From: Planctomycetota bacterium
Lineage (GTDB): Bacteria; Planctomycetota; UBA8742; SKZP01; JAIOTL01
Assembly (NCBI GenBank): GCA_021106775.1
Contig: JAIOTL010000157.1
Coordinates: forward strand, 1-10,795
Reading direction: 5' to 3'
DNA length: 10,795 nucleotides
Shown one piece after another: positions 1 to 6,780 of this stretch; within the stretch, counting starts at the first letter, position 1; each line of letters starts with the position of its first letter. Position numbers and translations under genes: made by a program. Under the pieces are notes generated by a model. It was not told the DNA's origin, ran no database searches, and was given only the letters and a program-made list of their open reading frames with translations.

Positions 1-41
1 TAAATCAGTTTGAAAACTTGAGAACATATTGAGAACTCAAT

Positions 42-71
42 AAAAAAAACTTAGAACGAAAACGCTCTAAG
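42..71 (-). terminator. Rho-independent terminator of tRNA-Trp
   Basis: On the minus strand a 9-bp stem (CTTAGAGCG with CGTTCTAAG, one G-U pair) closes a TTTT loop at 50-71 and is followed at once by eight T residues (42-49). It starts 12 bases after the encoded CCA of the tRNA. There is no T-run on the other side, so it works only on the minus strand. Confidence 0.87.
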
Positions 72-83
72 CCTATTGTATTC

Positions 84-159
84 TGGCAGGGGAGAGACGA
101 TTCGAACGCCCAACCGGCGGTTTTGGAGACCGCTGCTCTACCAATTGAGCTACTCCCCT
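84..159 (-). tRNA. trnW: tRNA-Trp (anticodon CCA)
   Basis: Reads UGG codons as tryptophan. On the minus strand the cloverleaf folds completely: a 7-bp acceptor stem (AGGGGAG with CTCCCCT), D arm GCTC/GAGC, a 5-bp anticodon stem GCGGT/ACCGC around loop CTCCAAA with anticodon CCA, variable loop CGGTT, T arm GGGCG/CGTCT around TTCGAAT, discriminator G and a genomically encoded CCA tail (mature body without CCA is 87-159). It stands alone here with an intrinsic terminator directly downstream, so it is not co-transcribed with a secE-nusG block as in many bacteria. A weak promoter-like pair (TTGAAG, 16 bases, GATATT) lies upstream on the minus strand around 185-212, too weak to call. The ordinary tRNA-Trp reading UGG fits TGA not being a tryptophan codon here. 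Confidence 0.98.
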
Positions 160-387
160 TAAATATGTTATATTGCTTCCCATAAATATCTTGTATATTC
201 CGTCAGCTTCAAACAACTTTCGAAATCTATTCACACACTATTTTTGGGGTACAATCAAATATTGTAGAATTTTTGGTGGATTATGCAAATACATTCTCAT
301 TTTAAATAAACATGCCTTTAAGTATGCATTCATCAGCATTTCGTCATTGATATTGGCTCGAGTAAATTACATTTCATCAGCATGTTC

Positions 388-3300
388 TTATTGTTTTTTT
401 GCATCCTTATCAATCTCAGTAATCTTCAAAAAAGTAATACAGTTTTTTTCAAGAGTATCGATGGCTTTACAATATTGTTTTAGGCTTTCATATTCGTCGA
501 CATCGTATTTCGCAGGGAATTTCTTAAATTTTCGTGTTATTACGATTTTACCATTTTGCTGTTTGACATCTAGAAGATAAATGAATGCTTTTGTGATGTA
601 AAATGCAGATGAAGGAAGATTTAATACTAAGCAATTATCGGGAATTAATATTATTCTACGATCAATATTATAATTATTTTCATTGTTATTAATTTTCATT
701 CCTAATTTACGCTTCGGAGTAGGTGCGTATTTTTGCAGCAATTCAAACGGTTTTAAGCACATTGACACTTCGGTTCTATTTGTATCGATTTCGTGCAATG
801 CGTTTATAAATTTACCTTTAATATTTATTGTCAAAGGTTTGTTGCTTGTTAAATTTCTAAGTTCATAGTTTGAAACTGAATAGTTAGAAAGTTTTTCCTG
901 GATTATTTGTGTTATTAATTGCTTTTCGCTATAATCAGAAAATTGCGGTAGATTATATTTTAGAATATTTGAATTCTTTTGCGATAGAATAATTGTTCCA
1001 TTTGCAGACACTTCTGATGATTCCAAGCTAATATCAAATTGAGATGATTCTAAAAGGTATTCATTACTATTGTCGTTGGCAATGATGAATATATCCATTT
1101 TATTTTCATAAGATAGTCCAATTGCACCATAATAAGGCATGAAACTGCATGGGATATACTCCATTAATCTTGGCTCAAATAGTTGATAAATATAGTTTTT
1201 ACCGTTGTTAATCCGAATTGCATTAACATAATTTATATCTGTAAAACAATCAATATTTTTGGATAATTCGAATTCAAGTAAAGTTTCAGAAGTAATAATC
1301 TTTATTTTCTCGAATTTAATATCAGCAGAAGTTAGTAATGCAAAAAACAAATTTTCTCGGTTACCAACACTTTTAAGAAGAGTTTCACTTGGAGAAACAA
1401 TGAATAAATCATTCTCAATTTCATTTGCTACAAAATCGTAAATGACTTTAACTTTATCAATAACAAGTTTCGTGTTTTTAATTAATTGATCGACTTTTCG
1501 TTTAATTAGTGGCGGAGATAAAAATACTTCGTTTCTTTCAAGAAGATAATATTGAGTCAATTGCGGATCATTATTAGCATTTGTTATGTTTATATGCGGT
1601 AAAAATTCTGAAATTCTTGGTTCGTAGTCATGTTCTTCAGCAACTGGCGGTGAATTCTTCAATTCATAAACTAATATTTGATATTCTGCATCATTGTATT
1701 TCATTAAAGGATTAATTCCTTTTTCAAACACAATGAAGTCTTCAAATTTTTTCGTTTTTAATATCACAATTCTTGAATTAAGAAAGTATTCTTTTCTTTC
1801 TGGGTCTGAAAAATAGAACTTAGAATTAAACTTCCTAGACATTTCACGATAGATGACAATTTGCGTACTGCCAATTTCGATTCCCTCGAAGTTAATTGTT
1901 TTACCTAAAGTAGACGGCTCAAATATTTCTCCGTTAGATTTGACAACTTTAGCAGAAATCAAATCACCAGAGATAGTTACACTGCCGTATTCTTCAACAC
2001 CTTCTTGAGTTAACACCTTACGGACAGTTGTGATTATACTTGTTGAAGAACCATCCATGAATACACGTTTAATCTCTTCATCCAGCAAAACAATACTTGG
2101 GGAATCCGGATAATCACTCGGATTAATTTTAGTCTTAAGAACTTTATCTATTGGAATTGTGTACTTTTTATATAACTCTGAATCTCTATCATCTATCATA
2201 TTAAGTAAGTATTCTTTGTTAGCATTATTATTTTCGTGATTCATTTTAATTGATTTAATTAAATACTCTTTTCCTTTTATTGTGTCATTGAGTAGGAAGT
2301 ATACCTTAGATAGATTCTTAGCTGATTTTGAATTTGGAGTCTTTTTAAATAATTCTTTATAATATTTGAGTGCTTTATTATTTTCTCCACATTCGACTAA
2401 ATATTCACAATAATCTTCAACTGAATTGACCGAGTATTTATTAAACATTTTAATAACTTCTAGCCACATTTTATTTATATCAATTGATTTATCCATTGAA
2501 TTTATGCATAAGTTCAAATAGTCTCTCCAAAAACGATAGGTGTCATGTGAAGCAGGGATAATAGTTAATAGTATTTTAATTAGCTCCTTAGTTTTTCTAT
2601 AATTGTTGTGATTCCGATATGATTTGATTTTCATTAATAATAATTCTACATCTTTCGGAAACAATTTAGATGTTTTCGTAATCAGTGAATATTTCTGCGC
2701 ATACCAATTTCGATTTTCAAGAAAATTGATTTTCTCTTTTAATGCACTTTTGCTTTTAGGATTATCTATTAAAATACTATCAAGGATTTTAAGTGCATAT
2801 TTATAATTGTTGCGATCATATTCATATTCATACAAGTCGATTTTAGGTCTAATTAATTGTGGATATTTAGAAACAATTATGTCCAAAATAGGTTTAGAAT
2901 ACATATTGTAATAATTTGATGGCAAACTAAGATAGTGAGAAGTATATTTCGATAAATTATAACTAAAAACGATTGAATTACCCTTTTCATGAAGCATTTT
3001 GAGTGTTTCCCAGGTTTCATAATTCATTTCATTTTTGCGATAATTTAATGCATAATAAAATGTAGCAATATCAGAGTCCGGGCAAATTTTTGTTAATATC
3101 GAGATAAGATATTTAATTATTGTTTTAGATTCGTCGCCATTAATTATTACTTTTTGTTCTTCATTGTTTTGTGAGATCCAATTAATAGTGTTTTTCGAGA
3201 TAACTGACCATGTTCCATAACCATAATTAAATTTCTTATTAAAATCGACTTTTAATGGGGTGCAGTTGTCAAAGGATAAAAATTCAGCATCAAAATATTC

Positions 3301-4131
3301 GGGGTATTCCTGAGTTTGTATTACAAAATCGTATCTACCTTCGCTAAATTTTATAGGAAATAATATTCTATTAGAATAACTGTTACTATTGTAATTCTGT
3401 TTCAATGGAACTCCATTAATATAAACATCAAGATCGCTTTCACTCAGTTTTACCAAAAGCTCTGTATCCTCGTTAAAATATGCTGAGAAAGCGCAAAGAT
3501 AAGTTTCGCTAACATAATCGTCCCCATTAATAAAGCTGAAAGATTCTTTGCTTTCTATTGCGACGTTTTTAGCATAATTGGTATTCTTAATTTTTTGATA
3601 TTTCACATCACCAAAAGGCGTATTAAAAACAAAATCTACATCCAACAAATATGACCATTGAACTCTTAACTGCTGATTCCAGTTCTCCTTCAACGGACCA
3701 GCAATGTAATAATCAGGTACAAATGTCCTCGATTTACACATTGCATCGACTTTTTCTATTTTATTATTTAGATAGAAATATTTAATCAGAAGATTTTCGA
3801 AATATCGACGATTCCAGCCCATAAATCCTTTCAAATTAATATCTGTCAGAGATTTGTACTGATGATAGTTTTTCCAATTAAGTCTAGTTTTTAAATCATC
3901 TGAAATAATAAATGAAAAAATATTGTCTGAATTTGTTTTTAAATAACTCAACATATCATCGATAAGCTTATCTTCATTCGCCATACCCCATGTGTCGAGC
4001 GAATACATGACATCGAAAATCTCAACGAGATCAGCATTATATGTAGTTTTATCATCTTTATCGTCACTAGCACTAAATGCTAAACCAATAAATATAAATA
4101 ACAAAACAGCAATTGGCAACCTGATATACAT
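388..4131 (-). CDS. Secreted TPR / DUF3857 / transglutaminase-like protein, catalytic triad lost
   Basis: Function unknown. The 1247-residue product begins with a clear signal peptide (MYIRLPIAVLLFIFIGLAFS, then Ala and an acidic SDDKDD stretch), so it is periplasmic or exported. Residues about 170-290 look like a jelly-roll/PA14-like beta region (contains DVYINGV). About 340-665 is helical with degenerate TPR-like units. About 681-850 matches the DUF3857 pattern. About 886-990 is the transglutaminase-like core that normally follows it, but the Cys, His and Asp positions are Arg925, Asn970 and Glu986, so it is probably a non-enzymatic fold. I chose the ATG at 4131 because GAGG (4138-4141) lies 6 bases upstream. 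A TTG at 4158 would add nine residues but has no good ribosome site, and GAGG directly abuts the in-frame ATG at 4137. The gene is visibly more AT-rich than its neighbours. It is divergent from the oxidoreductase. DUF3857-transglutaminase proteins occur in Bacteroidota and PVC bacteria as envelope proteins, mostly of unknown role. Confidence 0.88.
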   Translation of the reverse strand: MYIRLPIAVLLFIFIGLAFSASDDKDDKTTYNADLVEIFDVMYSLDTWGMANEDKLIDDMLSYLKTNSDNIFSFIISDDLKTRLNWKNYHQYKSLTDINLKGFMGWNRRYFENLLIKYFYLNNKIEKVDAMCKSRTFVPDYYIAGPLKENWNQQLRVQWSYLLDVDFVFNTPFGDVKYQKIKNTNYAKNVAIESKESFSFINGDDYVSETYLCAFSAYFNEDTELLVKLSESDLDVYINGVPLKQNYNSNSYSNRILFPIKFSEGRYDFVIQTQEYPEYFDAEFLSFDNCTPLKVDFNKKFNYGYGTWSVISKNTINWISQNNEEQKVIINGDESKTIIKYLISILTKICPDSDIATFYYALNYRKNEMNYETWETLKMLHEKGNSIVFSYNLSKYTSHYLSLPSNYYNMYSKPILDIIVSKYPQLIRPKIDLYEYEYDRNNYKYALKILDSILIDNPKSKSALKEKINFLENRNWYAQKYSLITKTSKLFPKDVELLLMKIKSYRNHNNYRKTKELIKILLTIIPASHDTYRFWRDYLNLCINSMDKSIDINKMWLEVIKMFNKYSVNSVEDYCEYLVECGENNKALKYYKELFKKTPNSKSAKNLSKVYFLLNDTIKGKEYLIKSIKMNHENNNANKEYLLNMIDDRDSELYKKYTIPIDKVLKTKINPSDYPDSPSIVLLDEEIKRVFMDGSSTSIITTVRKVLTQEGVEEYGSVTISGDLISAKVVKSNGEIFEPSTLGKTINFEGIEIGSTQIVIYREMSRKFNSKFYFSDPERKEYFLNSRIVILKTKKFEDFIVFEKGINPLMKYNDAEYQILVYELKNSPPVAEEHDYEPRISEFLPHINITNANNDPQLTQYYLLERNEVFLSPPLIKRKVDQLIKNTKLVIDKVKVIYDFVANEIENDLFIVSPSETLLKSVGNRENLFFALLTSADIKFEKIKIITSETLLEFELSKNIDCFTDINYVNAIRINNGKNYIYQLFEPRLMEYIPCSFMPYYGAIGLSYENKMDIFIIANDNSNEYLLESSQFDISLESSEVSANGTIILSQKNSNILKYNLPQFSDYSEKQLITQIIQEKLSNYSVSNYELRNLTSNKPLTINIKGKFINALHEIDTNRTEVSMCLKPFELLQKYAPTPKRKLGMKINNNENNYNIDRRIILIPDNCLVLNLPSSAFYITKAFIYLLDVKQQNGKIVITRKFKKFPAKYDVDEYESLKQYCKAIDTLEKNCITFLKITEIDKDAKKQ

Positions 4132-4200
4132 CCACATCCTCGCAAAAAAGTTAAACAAATTTTAGCTCATTCATCTCGATTTTATCACGTATTTAGCTTT

Positions 4201-4233
4201 ATTATATTAAATTATTTCGTAAGATATCGTCAA
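4201..4233 (-). promoter_or_regulatory. Candidate sigma70-type promoter of the DUF3857 gene
   Basis: On the minus strand TTGACG (4228-4233) is followed after 16 bases by TTTAAT (4206-4211), each matching the consensus at five of six positions. A perfect TATAAT overlaps just downstream (4201-4206) but would have a 21-base spacer. Transcription would start near 4195-4200, leaving a leader of about 65 bases before the ATG at 4131. The region also has to hold the plus-strand promoter of the oxidoreductase, for which I see no convincing pair. Confidence 0.4.
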
Positions 4234-4259
4234 TCAAAAATTTTACTCGAAGGTAAATT

Positions 4260-5300
4260 ATGGGACAAGCAATCAAAGCTGGTGTCATCGGCGTTGGACA
4301 TCTAGGTAGCATTCACGCCCGAATCTACAACGAAATCGAAGAAACTGAATTGGTCGGAGTTGCAGATTCTGACAAAAACAAGCTGGATAAAATCAGCAAT
4401 AAATTCGAAACAAGAGGTTACCTCGATTACAGAGACCTTATCGACAAAGTTGATGTGATAAGTATTGCAACACCTACTGTTACCCATTATGCAATCGCTA
4501 AGGAATTACTTAATAATAACATTCACGTTTTGCTTGAAAAGCCGATAACAGCAAACATTCAGGAAGCTGAAGAACTGGTCGAGATTTCCCGAAAAAAAGG
4601 TGTAAACCTTCAGATTGGTCATGTTGAGCGCTTTAATCCTGCGATGAGCGCACTGAAAAACTGGGTGAATGACTCACTTTTCATTGAAGCGCACCGATTA
4701 GCACCTGTAAAACTTCGCTCAATGGACATTGGCGTTGTTCTCGACCTTATGATTCATGACCTTGATATTATCCTATCGGTTGTAAATTCTGAGCCTAAAT
4801 TGATTCAGGCATCCGGCGTAAACATACTAACACCAGAATTTGAAGATATTGCAAACGCGAGAATAATTTTCGAGAATGGCACTGTTGCCAACGTTACAGC
4901 ATCGAGGATTTCACAAAATCCCATGCGGCGTGTTCGATTTTTCACTCCAAAAGGATATGCCACCGCTGATTTCCAGGCAAAACAAACATTTTTTCTGATG
5001 ATGTCAAAAAAACTTTATGAAACTGATTTTGACATACGCAAATTAGATCCTGAACTTCTGGAAAACCCGATGGATTTTGTGTTCAGCGATCTTATTGAAA
5101 TCAAAAAGCTTCCGATTCAAGAAACAGAACCATTAAAAGCTGAGATTAATAGCTTCATCAAAGCAATTGTTGAGAAGCGAGAACCGGAAGTTTCCGGGGA
5201 AGCAGGTTTGAAAGCAATAAGACTTGCATATCAAATTCTTGAAAAAATCCAGGAAAATATTAAGGAAATCAAGCATCTGCGAACTGATTTACCAAAATAA
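4260..5300 (+). CDS. Gfo/Idh/MocA family NAD(P)-dependent oxidoreductase (UDP-GlcNAc 3-dehydrogenase GnnA-like)
   Basis: A cytoplasmic sugar dehydrogenase of 346 residues, the normal family length. The N-terminal Rossmann fold has GVGHLG at 11-16, the acidic residue after beta-2 is in VADSD (34-38), and the catalytic EKP motif is at 93-95 (Lys94). The C-terminal alpha/beta domain carries the substrate-site motif LDLMIHDLDI (161-170) with Asp162, His166 and Asp167. The motifs GHVERFNP (120-127) and EAHRLAP (143-149), and the later DIANAR and TASRIS, are as I remember them from the subgroup often found beside lpx genes. This subgroup includes GnnA, which oxidises the 3-OH of UDP-GlcNAc so that GnnB can aminate it for amide-linked lipid A. 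No lpx or aminotransferase gene is visible here, so the substrate is inferred. The ATG is supported by GAAGG (4249-4253) 6 bases upstream. The gene converges on the selenoprotein gene with 54 bases between stop codons and no clear shared terminator. Confidence 0.93.
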   Translation: MGQAIKAGVIGVGHLGSIHARIYNEIEETELVGVADSDKNKLDKISNKFETRGYLDYRDLIDKVDVISIATPTVTHYAIAKELLNNNIHVLLEKPITANIQEAEELVEISRKKGVNLQIGHVERFNPAMSALKNWVNDSLFIEAHRLAPVKLRSMDIGVVLDLMIHDLDIILSVVNSEPKLIQASGVNILTPEFEDIANARIIFENGTVANVTASRISQNPMRRVRFFTPKGYATADFQAKQTFFLMMSKKLYETDFDIRKLDPELLENPMDFVFSDLIEIKKLPIQETEPLKAEINSFIKAIVEKREPEVSGEAGLKAIRLAYQILEKIQENIKEIKHLRTDLPK

Positions 5301-5354
5301 TTCATTTTATATCTCGCATTGTTCAGGCATGCAATCGGCTGTATTACCAGAGCT

Positions 5355-6575
5355 CTAATTAGTAATCGCGTTTTCGATTATTGCTGCAATTTCTTGCTCT
5401 CGACCCTGAAATTCCGGGATTTTTTCGTATCCTTCACAGAGAATTACTTGCCCGTTTTTTATTATGTACCAGCTTGGTGCTTTGCTATCATACGGTTCCG
5501 AAAGATTTTTTGTAAAAATTCTGCGAAAATCGAGAAATGCTGTTTCAATCAAGTCATAATCCTCATCGGATACATCATCTGGCACTTCGTTCAGTATTTC
5601 ATCGACATACATACGTACAAAGGTTGTTTTGTTGGTTAAAGCACGAATTTGTTCAAGCGACCAGACACCTTCCTCGAGTGCCCTGCAAGGAGCTCAGCTG
5701 TATTTATTCGTCATTTCAAGGATAATCGGTTTATCAGGAAATTCTGCTATCAATCCTTGCAAACCCTTATCATAAGCGTATTTCCAGTCGAGATCGTGCC
5801 AGCTAATTTCTTCTGGAATCGCAAATGTTGTGTTATTATCATCAGGATTGTCAGTATTGTTGAATGAATCGGTTTTTCTGAGTTTCCGAAGCAGTTCTCG
5901 AATGATTTTCGCATCAGTTTCATTTGATGCTGATAATTTATTGAGAAATGACTTCAATTGTTCGAGTTTTTTGCTGGTGGGTGGAATTACATCAGTCTCA
6001 GCATGAATAGTCTTAAAATCCTCAAGTTGATATTTCCACTCAATTGATGTGAATCCGTTAGGCAGATGTTCTGAATGGCAACTTTGGCAATTCTGATTAA
6101 AGATAACTGCACCTTCACTTGCTTGCAGGGACAATTGCCCTTGCTTAATATCTTCAACAAACTTTTTTAGCTCTGTTTCTGCATTATCGTCATTATCCGA
6201 AGCTTTGTGTTTTAAGTATGCATAGAGCAATTCCTTAGTTCTGGCATCTAAATCGCCAATACCTTTGCATCTCGTCTTAGTTTCTGTATGTAAAAGGTTA
6301 AACCAATATTGAGAAGAGAAAAACATTGGCGGGTAAACAATCTGACCGCCTGAAATCAAGTATTTATCGGGGTTATCAATGGCAGCCTGTTTTAACTCGA
6401 TATGGCATTTCGTCGAGCATTTTGAGTTGTATATCATTTCACCTTTGTCTCGTTCATCAAGGTTAAGAGCATTTCGTTCCTTTTCCTGATTCTCGATATA
6501 TGCTGGATAAGTCAACAACGCACCCGAAATCACCACTGTGATCGCAACAAAGCTGATAATAATAGCCCATTTCAT
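5355..6575 (-). CDS. Selenoprotein: membrane-anchored diheme cytochrome c fused to DsbD-gamma-like thioredoxin (UxxC), in-frame UGA read as Sec
   Basis: Likely carries electrons or thiol-disulfide exchange in the periplasm. The frame is 406 codons, open throughout except for TGA at codon 294 (5694-5696). Residues 1-22 form a signal anchor. Heme motifs are C53-STK-C57-H58 (an unusual CX3CH) and C163-QS-C166-H167 (standard CxxCH). From about 258 comes a thioredoxin fold: beta strand KPIILEMTN (282-290), the active site Ser293-TGA-Ala-Pro-Cys297, helix RALEEGVWS (298-306), strand FVRMYVDE (319-326) and the cis-Pro site APSWYII (366-372, Pro367). This pattern (CxxC-R-x-x-E-x-x-V-W, then xYVD) is that of the C-terminal domain of DsbD-like reductases, where the TGA position is the first active-site Cys. 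Ending at the TGA would remove the active site and 112 residues that still look under selection. The start ATG at 6575 has a modest GAGA ribosome site (6581-6584). Alternatives are a recent Cys-to-stop mutation or a sequencing error. The 85-codon frame 5355-5612 is the C-terminal part of this gene, not a separate gene. Confidence 0.85.
5660..5686 (-). promoter_or_regulatory. Candidate bacterial SECIS hairpin
   Basis: Counting bases after the UGA in the mRNA: G8-U34, C9-G33, mismatch A10/G32, then G11-U31, G12-C30, G13-U29, C14-G28, A15-U27, C16-G26 and possibly U17-G25. The 7-base apical loop is CGAGGAA. The loop starts 17 bases after the UGA and has a G among its first two bases, which fits the published bacterial SECIS model (loop 16-37 bases from UGA, early G in the loop) for recognition by SelB. 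An alternative register pairs CAG with CUG and leaves one G bulged. Of the 37 bases after the UGA 24 are G or C, far above the surrounding gene. The fold was found by eye, without energy calculation. Confidence 0.6.
5694..5696 (-). other. In-frame UGA, predicted selenocysteine codon (Sec294)
   Basis: On the minus strand the codons around it read Lys-Tyr-Ser-TGA-Ala-Pro-Cys-Arg. The frame stays open for 112 codons after it, to a TAG at 5355-5357. It occupies the N-terminal, nucleophilic cysteine of the thioredoxin CxxC motif, the classic place for Sec in UxxC redox proteins. One base separates TGA from both Cys codons TGT and TGC. TGA also serves as the normal stop of the kinase gene in this window, so this would be site-specific recoding and not a genome-wide change of code. 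Confidence 0.82.
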
Positions 6576-6598
6576 TTTTTTCTCGCAAAAATAAACGC

Positions 6599-6604
6599 AT
6601 TATA
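6599..6604 (-). promoter_or_regulatory. Candidate -10 element of the selenoprotein gene
   Basis: A perfect TATAAT on the minus strand, about 24 bases upstream of the ATG at 6575. No good -35 box stands at the usual distance (the nearest is CTTACA, 14 bases away), so the promoter may need an activator. The direct repeats further upstream are candidates for its site. Confidence 0.38.
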
Positions 6605-6636
6605 GTGTTTCAATAAATTGTAAGCATAGTTTATAT

Positions 6637-6672
6637 AAAATCACAGGTGATAATACTACGAAAATCACTGGT
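6637..6672. repeat. Two 12-base direct repeats upstream of the selenoprotein gene
   Basis: AAAATCACAGGT at 6637-6648 and AAAATCACTGGT at 6661-6672 match at 11 of 12 bases and start 24 bases apart, so they would lie on roughly the same DNA face. The first also forms a small dyad, ATCAC-AG-GTGAT (6640-6651). They lie about 35 to 70 bases upstream of the candidate TATAAT, where an activator would bind. The regulator is unknown. Confidence 0.35.
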
Positions 6673-6780
6673 TTCGATTATGAAAATGTTCGGTTTACCA
6701 GAATGTAAAAAGCAAGTTAATTTACGGTTGGATAATTCAATGATGCATTGGGAAACGGTTGAATCAATTAAATCAGCAAA

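Noticed and set aside
309..386. Inverted repeat AACATGC/GCATGTT and direct repeat TTCATCAGCAT (329-339, 373-383) downstream of the DUF3857 gene
   Set aside because: The arms are 7 bases with more than 60 bases between them, no T-run follows, and an 11-base repeat in AT-rich DNA is weak evidence. Otherwise I see nothing in 160-387.
173..580. A 135-codon plus-strand open frame covering the intergenic region and the 3' end of the DUF3857 gene
   Set aside because: It overlaps a well-supported gene in antisense for half its length, has no ribosome site or recognisable domain, and its composition is what AT-rich antisense DNA gives.
5301..5354. Shared bidirectional terminator between the convergent oxidoreductase and selenoprotein genes
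   Set aside because: Only 4-bp arms (ATTG/CAAT) and a short AGAGCTCT palindrome can be found, with no T-run on either strand.
5355..5612. An independent 85-residue gene starting at the ATG at 5612
   Set aside because: It has no ribosome site, starts in the middle of a thioredoxin strand (FVR-MYVDE), and is in the same frame as the cytochrome part with only the TGA between them.
5319..5639. A plus-strand open frame antisense to the thioredoxin domain
   Set aside because: The minus strand here encodes a recognisable thioredoxin C-terminus. The antisense frame is Phe/Cys-rich with no motif, a shadow.
5694..5696. Genome-wide recoding of TGA to Trp or Gly as the explanation for the in-frame TGA
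   Set aside because: TGA works as a normal stop for the kinase, TGG is used for Trp with an ordinary tRNA-Trp(CCA), and no other in-frame TGA is seen in the four protein genes. The position is a Cys site, not Trp or Gly.
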